64,000 nucleotides of DNA, taken from assembly GCA_032622095.1 (NCBI GenBank), contig CP136061.1, forward strand, positions 84,046,324 to 84,110,323. Direction: 5' to 3'. The notes below the pieces were generated by a model. It saw nothing but the letters and a program-made list of their open reading frames with translations. It made no database searches and was not told the origin of the DNA. Positions 11,601-23,499 of the stretch are shown here, piece by piece. Made by a program: the position numbers and the translations under genes. The first letter of the stretch is position 1, and each line of letters starts with the position of its first letter. The stretch is from Siphonodentalium dalli (taxonomy: Eukaryota > Mollusca > Scaphopoda > Gadilida > Siphonodentaliidae).

Positions 11601-13881
11601 ATAAGTTTGAAAAGTCCCACTGAAACGGAAGAACTATATTTCGAAACTGTGTGATTCGGTTCTCCGATTATGTTATCAACACACAAATCAAAATGCACAT
11701 CACACGCATGGCAAGTCAGACATAAGAGTTCAAATTTGCTCCAATTTTGACAAGTTGCTTGCGAAAATTGTCAACAAAACTACCGTTCTGATCCTCCATT
11801 ATGTCATTAAGTTTTTAGTGCGGGAATTGTTCTCAAAGCACATAGGAAACTGGACTTTGGGGCGATCGGTTTTCGCCATTTTGTTCGGAAAACCCCGCGC
11901 TATATATAGAAACGGAAACTAGAATACCCAGCGGACAATGCCGGAATTCTTCGGAACCTGACTTCGGCTTTCAGTTAAGTAAACAAAATATAAAAACAGC
12001 GATGTTGGTGACAATCAACCGGAATATTCTATGCGTAATGTAACATGAAAGTTAGATTATTATACACCATTATGACCATAAGATGTCTCTCTTTCCGATG
12101 TATATAGCATCATGTATTGATTTATTAAGTAAATCGAGTAAAATACAACACAGAGTCCCGCCACAGATCGTGGGCGTAAGTCGTGTCATAAGAGACTATA
12201 CGGGACGAACTCGGACTAAAGACCGGCACCTCCATCCCAATATCTTAGCCGGCTTTAGTACGAGAAGACTTGGACTAATTGGACGATAGCACTTTTCAGA
12301 GTCGTACACTGATTTTCCGGGGTTTTTTATGTAGATTTTATTGTCCTTTTTGAAGGCTGATGGAATGTCACCTTGTTCCCAGAAATATTGAAATAACAGA
12401 TGGATGCATTTAACCATGATGTCCCCAGATTTAGTGATCATTAGAGGATGAATATCATCCGGTCCAGGAGCAGAACTGTTGTTCATGGCTTTCAGAGCAC
12501 TCAGCACTTCACTTTCACTGATATCACTATTTTCTGGTTTTTCTATGTTATTTTTGAGAATATTATTGTTGTCAGTGATGTTAGTTTTAATTGAAGTATT
12601 TATTACTTCTTTCCACTGCATGTCAAAACCTGATGTATCTGCGTGTTTACGGTCAATGTGCACATATTGCAGTCTTTTTGATATGTCTTCATCAGAACGT
12701 GCGTAGTCTTTATCAGCATTTTGAATTTTAATTGGCTGAATGGTGTTGTCTTGGTTGTGTTTATGATCGCTATTAAGTTGAATAAGTTTCCAGAAATCGC
12801 GTTGATTTGCTCTGCTTATTTTTTCACATGTTTGGTCCCAGTGTGTTGATTTTTCTTTCTCTATGGCTGATCGGAGTTCGCAAAGAGCATTGTCAAGAAT
12901 GGCTTTATTGTGTGGATCAGATCGTTTGTGGAACATCTTATTCGCTTTTTTACATTCAATTGATTTTAGTTTAATATCCTCGTTCCATACATGTTTTGAA
13001 TGTTTTGTGATGTGTTTTTTACCAATGTGGGTTTCTGCAGTGTTGAGAATAACTTTGCAGAAGCTGTCGTATTTGGAATCTGCGCCTTCAAATGTTTTGA
13101 ACTGTGTACACCAGTTGTTTAATTCGCCATTGATTGCAGATTTCCAGTCTGTCCAGTCACAGTTTTTGAAGTTCCATAATGTTTTATCTACGGATTGTTC
13201 TGAATCTTTGAGCACAAAATTTATAATGGAGTGGTCTGTGCGAACATACCCCTCCCGATCAATAAACCAAGTGGTTTCTACATTATCTAGACCACGTGAA
13301 AAAGTTATGTCAATAGCGCTATGGTATTCATTTCTTGTCCAAGTGTATAAGCCGGCATTGTGTGTTTTGAGGTTGTGGCTGTCTGTTATATTAAGTAGAG
13401 TTTTTCCCATACGAGCCGATTGAGATTTCCTATTTAGCTTGCAGGTATCATTTTGTATTTCCCAGGCAATGTTCCTACAGTTGAAGTCGCCCAGCACTAT
13501 GAGTCTACTGTTGCGAAATTTGTCCAATGCTAAATTAAGTTTGAGGATATCATTTATCTGTTTAGGCGGAATATATACATTGACGAGGACAAAACTGCCC
13601 AATGGATGCACTATTTCAGTCCAGATTGATTCGATGTCAAGTTGTGGATTGTCTATTTGTATAAACTTGATACCAGGCCTGATGATTGTGGCGACCCCAC
13701 CACCACGCTTGCCCGTTGTCCTATTTCGAAAAGCAGAGTTCCAATTTAAGAAGTTAATGGATTTATTTTTGTTCCACGTTTCCTGGATGCAAACTATGTC
13801 GACATTATTCTTCTTGACATAATTTTCCAAGAGAGTACAAGAAGTGTTGTATGAGTTAATGTTAATTTGTACAATTTTCAT
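8632..13881 (-). pseudogene. LINE-B ORF2: APE endonuclease, RT, RNase H (broken)
   Basis: The ATG is at 13881. The endonuclease has MKIVQININSYN, DIVCIQETW (Glu), KRGGGVATI, VLGDFNCRN and the terminal DHS block. The RT starts with SSAPGPDDIHP and reaches YRPIS, where a foldback element (10920-12277) interrupts it. It resumes with SLSSIIGKTFEKI, YIDFEGAFDSI and IGAPHGSVISPILF. A frameshift near 10465 separates this from the catalytic YSDD (10440-10451), a variant of YADD. A second frameshift near 9840 precedes the RNase H region (8632-9789) with FTDGSTFPNS, NNSAEIKGILLALKHIE, LCDSQLAI and HIGVKGNELADQAAK. All four RNase H acidic positions look present. Confidence 0.88.
10920..12277. mobile_element. 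Mutator-like foldback element, copy 1 (9-bp TSD)
   Basis: It begins TAGTCCAAGTCTTCTCG and ends with the exact inverse; the terminal inverted repeats run about 105 bp. It is flanked by ATTGGACGA on both sides (10911-10919 and 12278-12286), a 9-bp duplication typical of Mutator-like elements. The duplication encodes the RPI of YRPIS in the LINE-B reverse transcriptase. There is no transposase; the interior is non-coding apart from a 76-codon frame (11468-11698) of no recognisable kind. A second copy is at 29733-30666. Confidence 0.88.
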
Positions 13882-13897
13882 TTTGGCTAACTGGGAT

Positions 13898-15715
13898 TTA
13901 GAAGCACAGTTGGCTGCGTTTCAGCAGTAGGGTTTGATATTCTGTGAATTTAGGGCAAGTCCTTGAACGTGCATCATGTTTTCCTGAACAGTTTATGCAG
14001 CAAGGAAAAAGGCTGTTACAATCTTTTACATCATGAGAGCTGCTCGTACATTTGGCACATGTGGGTTTGTTCATACAGAGAGCTGAAATGTGACCAAAGC
14101 GTTGACATTTGAAGCAACGAATGGGTTTTATCTGATTGTATTGTTCGCACTGATACTGTTTGTCAAGAATGTTAACACCGTTTAACAAACATCTGTCAGT
14201 AAAATATTTGTCAGAGGCTGTGATTTTGATTATGCGCATTTGTTTGCCGGTGTCTGTGAAACAATATCTTTTAACTTCAGTTTTGATATTGTATTCATTT
14301 TCAATAGATTGTTGAATATCCTGAGAATCAATTTTAACGTTGATGTTTTTAACGATGATTGATTTGCCTTCCGAAGGACTATGGGCTATTAAAGTTCCAC
14401 CACTGTTGTTTAAAGCATTGTGAGGCCATTCCTGTTTGAGAAGTTTAGCAGATTATTTGTCTTTTACATGAACGGCAATTCCACCTCGGGGAAGGGAATA
14501 GGCATATTCTATATTCACTTGAGGCTTGAATTTATTAATCTCTTTCTTAATGCTAGAGGAGTTTTGAAAGAGTTTTGGTTCTGTGAGTTTGTCGATTATG
14601 ATGTTAGACTCTGACCCTTGTGACACTTTTACTTGACTGAGTTTGTCATCGACTTTCCCTGCAGAGATGATTGTCTTCTGTACACTGTTCACGTTCTTCC
14701 TGGTGGTGTTAGTTTTGGTTTTCTTCCCAGTCTTGATTGATTTTGGTGTCTCGATGTTAGAGGTAGGTGATTTGGTTTGGAGTGGTTTTTGTGGACTTTG
14801 TTTGGATTTGCATGTTTTTGATAGTGTCAACCACAGATTGTTGTTAGATTGCAATTGAGATATGTTGCAGAAAATACATTTGAAATTGATATTGTGTTTG
14901 TTGAGCTTTTTCTTGTCTGCCGCTTCAAAACTGGAACACTTGATATGCCAAGCTTGGTCGCAGAGATTATTGGTCCCACATGGACACTTAATTTTGCTGT
15001 TTACTATATCGCACTCTTTGCATAAGAAAGATCTCTTTTCTACGAGTTTATCCCGATTGTTCGATTCTCGAAATGTTTTGGATTTTAACAGGTTGGAACA
15101 CACATAGTGGGACCATTTGTCACATGCTAGGCATTGAATGCCCCTATCTTCAGGTGTCACGCTTTTGTCACAGACTGTACATTGACAGTTAGTAAGAAGA
15201 TCATCTATGTCAGATTCAGAGAAGGTATTTTCATTAATGACAGTTGAGTGTATGCTTTCTACATGCGGTGATGAACCTCCTTTATTGATAGATGTAGAGG
15301 AGTTTATGGCATCTGAGTAGCTAGCTTTCCTTGGAGAAATGATTTTAATTTCAGGAGTAGAGTAAATTTCGTTATCACTTCCTGGAGATTCTGGAGTGGC
15401 AGATTGAATGATCTGCAGCGTAATTGGGGTCCTGTTTCTGTTTTCACTTTCAGTGTAAAGTTTTGTGTGGCATGGGCCAGTTTTTAGTTTGGTGGTATCT
15501 GATACGACATTAGCACAGTGTGCATAGCAGGCTGCATCTTCAAGTTCAATGTTTGTTTTTGAGTTTTTTGTTTTTGAACTTTTGCCAGATTTTGGTGTTT
15601 CAACGATAGAATCAGGAATTGTTTTGACATGTACCTGTTTATCTTTCGATCTAGTATTGTATTTGTGATTTCCGCAATCTTCTCGAGGCGATAGAGCGTT
15701 GTTTTGTTTAGGCAT
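13898..15715 (-). pseudogene. LINE-B ORF1: PHD finger + CCHC zinc knuckles
   Basis: One frame of 606 codons from ATG 15715, interrupted by a single premature TAA at 14453-14455. The first 200 residues are Ser/Thr/Lys-rich and low in structure. A PHD-type Cys4-His-Cys3 domain follows (CQCTVCDKS, CLACDKWSHYVC, FLCKECD, WHIKC, FKCIFC). After the stop comes an RRM-like stretch (IIVKNINVKID) and then knuckles CFKCQRFGHISALC, CAKCTSSSHDVKDC and CCINCSGKHDARSRTC. The role in the family is binding the element RNA; the PHD could target chromatin. It ends 16 nt before the ORF2 ATG. Confidence 0.85.
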
Positions 15716-15975
15716 ATTCGCAAAACACTGGAACGGTTTCCATTTTGAAAGAAATATTGGTTTTCACTTCCGGTGGAATGAATAATTGGAACAATTTCCG
15801 TTGCAAACGAAACGAAACGCACAGAAACGCACAAATTAAAATTCCATCGAACACCTAGGAATTACCGAATTTACACACGCGTGTAGTGATGCACAATCCT
15901 TAGAATTAGGTTACTTATACATATTCGCGCACAGATTGAATGAGATTTTCGCGCACAGACAGATTTGGTTGGTTG

Positions 15976-16652
15976 AGAAGTGGCTCCCCTTTTCGCCTCC
16001 CTGCATGTACAAGATGTTGTCATCTGCTGCTATCAGAATGAACTATTTTGTATAACAGGGGGATATTGTTGGCCTCCCCGGTACAGCCTTAATTGCACAA
16101 GAGCCTACCGCGATTTACAGAGTTAGCCCTCTGCTTGGCGATCATGGTGAATTTCTCTTCATTAGTTAATTGGGGTACACGGGAGGGTTTTATTTAGCCA
16201 CCTGCTCCCACTGGCTCTGAAATTCCTCTTTGAAAGACACAAGAATATGTTCTAATACCACTTTAATTATTGTGTGTGTGTGACCTAAAACTAAATTAAC
16301 TGAGTTGTCAGCTTCTTTTCCAGCAGTGTTTTGCAGGAAAATTCATCTGCTTGTCGAAACATTTTCGAGCACGTGATCGTCCGAAATTAGAAGTCATGCA
16401 GACGACTATTCATTATTAATTTCCATATAATTGATTAATTTTTACTCTCAAATTGTTTGATATAATATTTTTGTCATTTTCATTGCCAAATGCCCATTTA
16501 GGTAATGACGTGGATGCTCTAGTGTCCACTTTTTAGAAAAATAATTCCATTTCTTGGAGTTTGTTTTGTATTCAACTAGTGTACTTTACTTTTTGGATCA
16601 AATGAAAGAGGGTGTAGGTGTGATCACTGAAAAATAAATCAACATCAACAGA
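15976..16652. other. Non-coding region upstream of Q-rich ORF
   Basis: No coding content seen. It continues the sequence interrupted by LINE-B and may hold the promoter or leader of the Q/P-rich frame. I could not establish an LTR here. Confidence 0.4.
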
Positions 16653-18329
16653 ATGAATGATCAGCCACCACATTATAATCAGACTGTGTGTCTGAAATAC
16701 ATGGACTGTAGTCAAAAGGAGAACAAAAGTTCTTCATTAACATCGAATGGTCAAATGCAATTAGTTTTTGCTCAGAACAAACCACATCATAATTCACAAG
16801 AACAGTCCCCATATTATCATGACATTAGACCAGAAGGTTCGAATTGCCAAACCTCAAACTGGTGTCTTCAGCAACCTATTCAAGGCCAAAATGTCACAAG
16901 TCAATATTTAGTAGATGCAACAGTAGCATCAAGCTCACCAAAAGTCACCCAGTGTTTTCAACAAAATGTTCAAATTCAACAAGGGTTTCAACCAAATATT
17001 CAACCCCAAATAACACCTCAACCGGGTGTTCAATTTCAACAAAATATTCTACCCCAAATAACATCTCAACCAGGTGTTCAATTTCAACCAAACAATCAAC
17101 CCCAAATAACACCCCATCTGGGTGTTCAATTTCTAAATAATGCTCAATTGCAAATAACACCCCAACCGGGTGGTCAATTTCAGAATAATGCTCAACCACG
17201 GATAACACCCCAACCAGGTGTTCAATTTCAACAATATGTTCAACCGAAAACAACACCACAACCAGTTGGTCCATATCAAAGTCAAACTCAACCAGTTCCT
17301 AATCAGGTTCAACCTCAACCAGTTGCTCCAAATCAAGGTCATTCTCAACCAGTGACTCAACCACAAGTGAACACTCAAACAGGTGTTCAAAATCATCAAT
17401 GCATATCTCAAATAGGTATGCAGTTTCAGGCTATGCCACAACCACAATACCAACCACAGTACCAACCTCAACCAGGTACTCAATATATGTCCCAGCAACA
17501 TATTCAACCTCAAATAGTACCTCAACCTCAAACTATTTTCCAACAAGGTACTCAAACAACTCAACCTCAAATAGTACCTCAACCAAGTGGTCAACATAAA
17601 AATATGTTCCAACAAGGTACTCAAACGTCTCAATCTCAAATAGTACCTCAACTAAGTGGTCAATCTCAAAATGTGTTCCAACATGGTACTCAAATTCAAA
17701 TGGCTCAACATAATGGGCAACCCCAATCAACTCAAAAAGGCACCCAAAATCAATCCATACCTCAACCAGGTATGCAGGTTCAACCAAATTCTCAACTGAG
17801 TAAGCAATTTCAAATAATGCCCCAAAAGGGTATTCAAACTCAACTATTGTTCCACCAGGGTGTTCAAACTCGTGGAATGCAACAACCTCAATTTGTTCAA
17901 CCTCAATTTTCTCAAACTCAAGTTGGTCAACCTCAAGTTATCCAACAACAAATGTGTTCCCCAAAGGTACACAATCAAATAATTATACCAGAGGTACATC
18001 ATACAGTTCAGACTCAAAAAGCACCTCTTGATATTGAAATCCAAAAATCACAGACTGAGAATGTGATACCAGAAGTTGACTTACATGTTCATAACCATTC
18101 AAGTTGTACAAAAAATGAACAACTGCCCCAAAATATACCACAACATCTAGTTTATGATGGTATAGAAGACTGGCTGAAATACAGACTCAGATTTTCTAAT
18201 TTTGTGATCGATGCCAACTTCAGTGAAAATGAGCGAATAAACGCTCTTCGTCATTGTTTGTCTCAAGATGATTTCAAGATTTTTAATGCCATTAACAACC
18301 CTGGCTTATCAACAACTTATATTCTGTAA
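16653..18329 (+). CDS. Q/P-rich repeat protein with gag-like C-terminal block
   Basis: A 558-codon open frame. Residues about 110-450 are a tandem low-complexity region of degenerate units such as QPQITPQPGVQFQQ, rich in Gln and Pro. The last 60 residues change character: VYDGIEDWLKYRLRFSNFV, then FSENERINALRHCLSQDDFKIF. That resembles the start of the capsid N-terminal domain of Ty3-type gag proteins (hydrophobic, W, 'ekl..L...L' spacing). The frame stops where the capsid fold should continue. It may be a retrotransposon gag with a long Q-rich extension, or a gene derived from one. No protease, RT or integrase follows. Confidence 0.5.
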   Translation: MNDQPPHYNQTVCLKYMDCSQKENKSSSLTSNGQMQLVFAQNKPHHNSQEQSPYYHDIRPEGSNCQTSNWCLQQPIQGQNVTSQYLVDATVASSSPKVTQCFQQNVQIQQGFQPNIQPQITPQPGVQFQQNILPQITSQPGVQFQPNNQPQITPHLGVQFLNNAQLQITPQPGGQFQNNAQPRITPQPGVQFQQYVQPKTTPQPVGPYQSQTQPVPNQVQPQPVAPNQGHSQPVTQPQVNTQTGVQNHQCISQIGMQFQAMPQPQYQPQYQPQPGTQYMSQQHIQPQIVPQPQTIFQQGTQTTQPQIVPQPSGQHKNMFQQGTQTSQSQIVPQLSGQSQNVFQHGTQIQMAQHNGQPQSTQKGTQNQSIPQPGMQVQPNSQLSKQFQIMPQKGIQTQLLFHQGVQTRGMQQPQFVQPQFSQTQVGQPQVIQQQMCSPKVHNQIIIPEVHHTVQTQKAPLDIEIQKSQTENVIPEVDLHVHNHSSCTKNEQLPQNIPQHLVYDGIEDWLKYRLRFSNFVIDANFSENERINALRHCLSQDDFKIFNAINNPGLSTTYIL

Positions 18330-18332
18330 GAA

Positions 18333-18851
18333 ATGGAACAAATAATGCCAAAGTCTGAGAATACTCAGATGGCATTTGATGATGAAGAAAATTACTGTGA
18401 TAGTGATTCTACTGATACTTGTCTAAATGAGACAAAATCTGCAAGCATAGGGAACAAACAATACCAACCACATATGGTTGAAGCACCAGTAAACAATGAA
18501 TTTGAAAATCTCATTCCTGGAATACCAACTCTGGACTCAAAAAGTAAGGAATTATCAATTGAAAATCCTCCACGGCACATGGACCTGGGATATCAACAAG
18601 AGTTGTCGGATATTACCTACCCAGAGTCAAAAGTCAACCCCCATAAATTATCAGATAAATACTTGTGTTCAAACTCATATTACTCAGAATATCCATCCGT
18701 TTTTGAAGACTCAGATTCACATGGTGAGTTATCTGACAAAACATCTCCAGGTAAGGAGATGGAAACGTGTATATCAAACCCTGATATATGTGATAATAAG
18801 GTTGACAACATATCCGAATTGTACCATGAAATAATCACAACGACAGCATGA
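18333..18851 (+). pseudogene. Continuation of Q-rich gene region after a stop
   Basis: In the same frame as the Q-rich ORF and separated from it by a single TAA (18327-18329). About 172 codons, acidic and Ser-rich (DDEENYCDSDSTDTC), with no domain I know. The stop sits in 'ttctgtaagaaatgg', which contains a usable donor-like GTAAGA, so either a real stop or an intron edge. It ends in ATGA overlapping the next frame, which suggests a one-base frameshift in a formerly longer coding region. Confidence 0.4.
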
Positions 18852-19162
18852 ATAATATCCCACATGTGAACGATTACATACCATTAAATGACGCAGATAA
18901 CTCGTGTGGGATAGCCTCATCTGAATCAAACACCACATACTTCAGCCACTCCACAAATAATGTCAATGAAAAGTGGGAATGGTTAGATATTTTAATAGAG
19001 ATTTCAGAAACTATTCCCAGTGAAGACATTCATGAAATTGAAGTTATTCATCCAATAGAAGGTGGTATACTCAATGGCACAAGGGAAGCACTAAATATGA
19101 TTGAAATAACAAGCCATGATAGCAAGACTATCGCAAACTATGACAAAATGTGTCATATATGA
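18848..19162 (+). pseudogene. Further continuation, cut by hAT insertion
   Basis: 104 codons starting at the ATGA overlap with the previous frame; acidic (EDIHEIEVIHPIEGG). Two bases after its stop the hAT element begins (CAGGGGCG at 19165). The reading continues in character on the far side of the hAT element (25957-26157), so the stop may be created by the insertion. Confidence 0.4.
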
Positions 19163-19396
19163 TCCAGGGGCGTAGGAACCGGGGGGGGGGGGGCAATTAC
19201 CCCCCCCCCCAATATTTTCCAAAGGTTAGTAAAAATATTTGGCAAACCAATGAAGTATCGCTGACGATCGCGGCAAAGCGGAAAATAAATAGAAGAAGAA
19301 GATTTGTGTTGTGATTACGAAAAGTAAAAACGTAACCAAAATGCGCCTCGCTCTATTTTCGTATTCGTAAACGGAAGTTAGTAATACAAGTCGTCA

Positions 19397-21292
19397 ATGT
19401 CAATATGTTTGAAAATGCCGAAGTCAAAATCATCTTACAAAGGACAGTCAACAAGTTCTGAAACATCGACTAGGCCTAAACAAATAAAATTTACATCTTT
19501 GTTTTGCGTCAGAGAAACCGACAATGACACTACAACTTCTAGTAGCGAACAAAACAACAATTCTTCTAGGACTTCTACTTCATTCACGACGCCAATCGTT
19601 CCACCGGCACCAGAACTTGAAATTGAACCTCAGGACGAACGGCTCGAACCTGAACCTTCACTGACTTCAACCTCGTCAGATCAGACAGTGAGAAGTCAAC
19701 CAAATCAGCCGGACAATTACACATTTCCTCAGCGTGTATTCAAAAAATCTGATCTGTCTAATGGCAATGATGACGGAGATCCCCCAGACCGGCCAGATGA
19801 TCATGCTGATAAATCAACTAAGAAAAAAGATTCCAAGCAAGCTGGTTCCAGAAATGGCGGTGGTTGCACTACCTCGAATCGAATGATGCGGTGCTGTGCT
19901 TTTACTGTTCGAAGGCCGACCAGATGAATTTATCATGCGAATCCAAAGGTGAATCAGCGTTCGTCACTGATGGCTTCTACAATTGGAAACACGCTACCGA
20001 ATCTAAAAAAGGATTCAACAAACACGAACATTCCAAATATCATGCGCTTGCGGTTCAAATGGTGACCATTCCGAATACGTGTGAGGATGTCGGCGAACTG
20101 CTCTCACAAACACACAAGGTTGAAAAGGAACTCAATCGGACAATCTTGATGGCACTCCTGACAACCACCAGATACCTCGCTCGTCAAGGGATAGCCTATC
20201 GCGGGCACAAGGAGATCGACTCAAACTTTCTACAACTGTTAAAACTCAGGTGTGACGACACTACCGGTATGGACAGTTGGTTAGAACACAAACGGAAATA
20301 TATATCATCTCAGATCCAAAACGAATTTCTCGAAACGATGGCCTTAAATGTGCTTAGGCAGGTGGTGGCTGATGTCAGGACATCACCGTTTTATTCGATT
20401 CCCGCGGACGAGACGACAGATGCATCCAACAGACAGCAGCTAGTCGTCTGCTTAAGATGGATCGATGATCAACTGCATCCACAGGAGGACTTTGTCGGAC
20501 TATATGGAATCGAGAGGGCGGACGCCAAAATGATCAGCAGTCTTATCCGGGATGTCCTTGTTCGATCACACATGACACTAGCGAAATGCAGAGGACAGTG
20601 CTATGATGGGTGTAACACCATGTCGGGACAAAAGAATGGAGTTGCGGCGAACATCAAGCGTGATGAACCAAGAGCGTTATACACTCATTGCTATGGGCAT
20701 GCCCTGAACCTGGCATGCAGCGATGCTATAAAGAAAAGTAAAATAATGGAAGACGCATTAGATACCGCAAATGAGGTGACTAAACTCGTCAAGGCATCTC
20801 CAAAACGGGAGAGCGAATTTAGACACATCAAGGATGACCATACTCAAGCAAGTCAAATGAAAACGCCAAATGTCCGACTCTTATGTCCAACTCGATGGAC
20901 TGTACGCCACAAATAGCTGGATAGTATTCTCGAACTACAAATCGTTGTTAAACTTGTGGGACTGGACACAAGCAACAACTGACAACACAGAGACCAAGGC
21001 CAAGTTCCAAGGCGTTGACTGCCAGATGAAGAAGTTCGATTTTTTCTTTGGTGTCTCTCTTGCTACACTAGTGCTCTCCCATGCAGAATCTCTCAGCGAG
21101 ACACTCCAGAAGCGCAGCCTGTCCGCATGTGAGGCTACCATGACAACAACGGCATTGTCGTCCACCAGGACTGATGATGCATGGAAGTTATTCTGGGCCA
21201 AAACATGTAAATTGGCGAAAACCATCGAGGAAGTAGGGAGCCTGTGTTACCCCGACGGCGACAAGCACCTAAGAGGCTAGAGGAGTGTCTAG
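19397..21292 (+). pseudogene. hAT transposase, first exon (broken)
   Basis: An N-terminal Ser/Thr-rich region is followed, after a frameshift near 19865, by a TTF-type zinc finger (WLHYLESNDAVLCFYCSKA ... GFNKHEHSKYH). The catalytic core follows, with IPADETTDASN (DDE Asp), LAKCRGQCYDG, THCYGHALNLACSD and LCPTRWTVRH. A TAG at 20914-20916 and a frameshift near 20935 break the core. FDFFFGVSLATLVL follows. A further shift near 21255 leads to APKRLEECL and a donor AG|GTATGT at 21293. This is the ZMYM/SCAND3-like hAT lineage. Confidence 0.82.
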
Positions 21293-21543
21293 GTATGTAA
21301 ACAATATGGCAACATAAAACCTACAAAACAAAAAATAATTGTTATTGTAAAATTACCTCTCCACAATGATATCAATTTAACACAACATTATTCAAGGCAT
21401 AGTCTTAAATGTGAAATGTTCCATCATAAAATCCATCCAAACAAAATATGACGTCACTGTTATATGCAAAAACCCACACTTTTGTTGATTTACTGTAGGA
21501 AATTAATTTATAGTTATGACTTGTCATATAATCCATTTCTTAA

Positions 21544-22135
21544 AGGGGTACTGTACCCAAGATGTTGTTGTTGGTTTCTATAATCCCCGAGTCGGAGAAT
21601 AATGTAACAACTTTTCAATTTTTTGAAAGTTTGTTGAGTACGAAGTATTGTTACGGATGGCAAATTTACCGGAATGCAAAAATACAAATTGTCGTTGTCG
21701 AGTAATTTTTGTAAAGTTTTCAACCAAATGAATCAAATAAACATTATATTATATGGTTAGTAGTCCCATATACTCATTTAAGTTAGTGTACCGTCACTAG
21801 TCAATGAATGGCTTGGGTTTTCTCCCCGTATAAGCATAATGTTTCAAACGATCGTGTGTGCAATTGTTTTCCTAATCCGGTATCCCTCAATTATAATTTG
21901 ATTACGTTTTGTACACGGAAATTCGAATTTTAAGAGACGCCATTTTATGGCTGGAGCCATAAAATCAATTTATATTAAATTATTAACTTTTAAATTATTA
22001 AATTTTAAGATAGCCTATTAACCTGAGCGTTTACAGAATACATCTTCGACTCAAATTACTTATATTTCTATATAGTATCGATAATAGATCGTTGTTATCA
22101 CCGGGAATTTATTGAAAATGGCGTACAGTACCCCT
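21544..22135. mobile_element. TTAA MITE 'AGGGGTACTGTAC', copy 1
   Basis: A 592-bp insert with inverted ends AGGGGTACTGTACC, flanked by TTAA (21540-21543 and 22136-22139). It lies in the transposase intron. It is homologous, in reverse orientation, to 27209-27850 (shared ccgggaatttattgaaa). A lone right end of the same family is at 41380-41395. Confidence 0.85.
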
Positions 22136-22154
22136 TTAAATTCTTATTTTCTAA

Positions 22155-23288
22155 TCTACTATATATTTTGAGAACTACGTATAGTTGTTTGTATATTTGT
22201 GTATTCGTCCATTATAAAATCGGAAACGGCTGGACGGATTGAGCTCAAACTTCCCATCTAAGGGTAAATTCCCACGAACTGCGTCGTGTCGCCTTTTCGA
22301 GAAGCTCAGATAACTCCTTGACCCTTAAAGTGCTACCTTCGTTGGATACAATGGGTTTCGCTATCGATTTACGAGCGATCCAAGAGGCGTAACTCTACAT
22401 TTTTTTTATATCTGTATATATATTTGATATCCAAATTGACTTCAAAACTGCTAAACATGTTGAGCCAAAACTTTCTAATACCTTCCAAAATATAGAATTT
22501 ACAATTTCTGATATATACATTTTTTTTGTTACAGCTGAAAGTCTATTTTGGATACATTCATATTTTAATGCTATAATTTTCCACCCCTCAATTAGTGCTA
22601 ACTCGTGCAGACTTATCTGGCTGGTGAAAGTTCACTCATTACGAGGCCCCGATGATGGTATAATCTGACGGGACTTCCACTGCCTTGGGAGGACGATTGG
22701 TCCTGACTGACCATCTCGTAAGGGTGGGTCATCTCTGACAGGGTGCTCAGTCGATAAGAGTCGTCCGCAAAGCTCCGGGTTACTTAAAAAATATCCACTG
22801 TCTAGGTCTGGAATTGGATCAATTTACCTCGGATGGCTTCCAGAATGGCCGAAATTTTTGTTAAAGCTGTGTAACTGATTTTTATGTTTCTTGGCTACAA
22901 GTTTAGTTTATATTCGTTGAAGTTGGTTAATTGGATCCTCTTAAAGTGTCATAATTAATGAGCGTGGGCTATTAAAGAGCGTTTATCTACTTGAGAGAAA
23001 TTCAAATCGGGTGAAACTGGCGGATTTCGACGGACGAAATTTGATACGTATGGTTACTTTTGTCCGGGCAGTGTATTGGACGGGTGAAATCGTTATCCCG
23101 AAGTGATCTTCAAAATGGTCAATTCAAGGTCAAATCGGTTCAAATTTCGCATGCGCCCGTGTCCTTGCTCATATATGCTCATATACGCTTAATAGAGTCA
23201 TGTTTTTGTCAAATAACTTCCTAAATAGCCCTGACGTTCTGTAACAAAGCCATGGGACGAATGCCGCCAGTGGCGGCTAACCTGCTAG
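22155..23288 (+). mobile_element. Non-autonomous Helitron
   Basis: The 5' end TCTACTATATATTTTGAG follows an A. The 3' end has the GC hairpin GCCGCC-AGT-GGCGGC (23263-23277), seven bases, then CTAG, followed by T. These are the Helitron hallmarks: TC start, 3' hairpin, CTRR end, insertion between A and T. 1,134 bp with no Rep/helicase ORF. It sits 15 bp after the TTAA MITE in the transposase intron. Confidence 0.75.
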
Positions 23289-23499
23289 TAATTAATATTT
23301 ATAACAAAATTTGATCAAATTGTGTCTCATGTAGTACTATGTAGACATCCGAATTGTATCCATGACATGTATTTCTCTTTTTCAGAACATTACTGGTCAA
23401 CATGTATGTACATGCTATATAGCATGTACTATTATCAGTATTATGGGCATGATATATCTAAATAAATTATTATTATTGAATATTATTATTTTATTATAG

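Larger units (their letters stand above)
8453..15963 (-). mobile_element. Full-length I-type LINE (LINE-B) with RNase H
   Basis: A two-ORF non-LTR retrotransposon in minus orientation, bounded by a 12-bp direct repeat TTTGGTTGGTTG (8441-8452 and 15964-15975). That marks a complete insertion, about 6.15 kb once the 1,358-bp foldback insertion is subtracted. Order 5' to 3': ORF1 (PHD finger, CCHC knuckles), 16-nt gap, ORF2 (APE endonuclease, RT, RNase H). An RNase H domain after the RT and CCHC knuckles in ORF1 point to the I superfamily. All ORFs now carry lesions, so this copy is dead. Confidence 0.85.

Noticed and set aside
12083-12289. Plus-strand frame across the foldback TIR
   Set aside because: Lies mostly in TIR sequence and runs over the insertion edge; no coding signal.
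16945-17787. Leu/Val-rich minus-strand frames
   Set aside because: Antisense shadows of the Q/P-repeat ORF.
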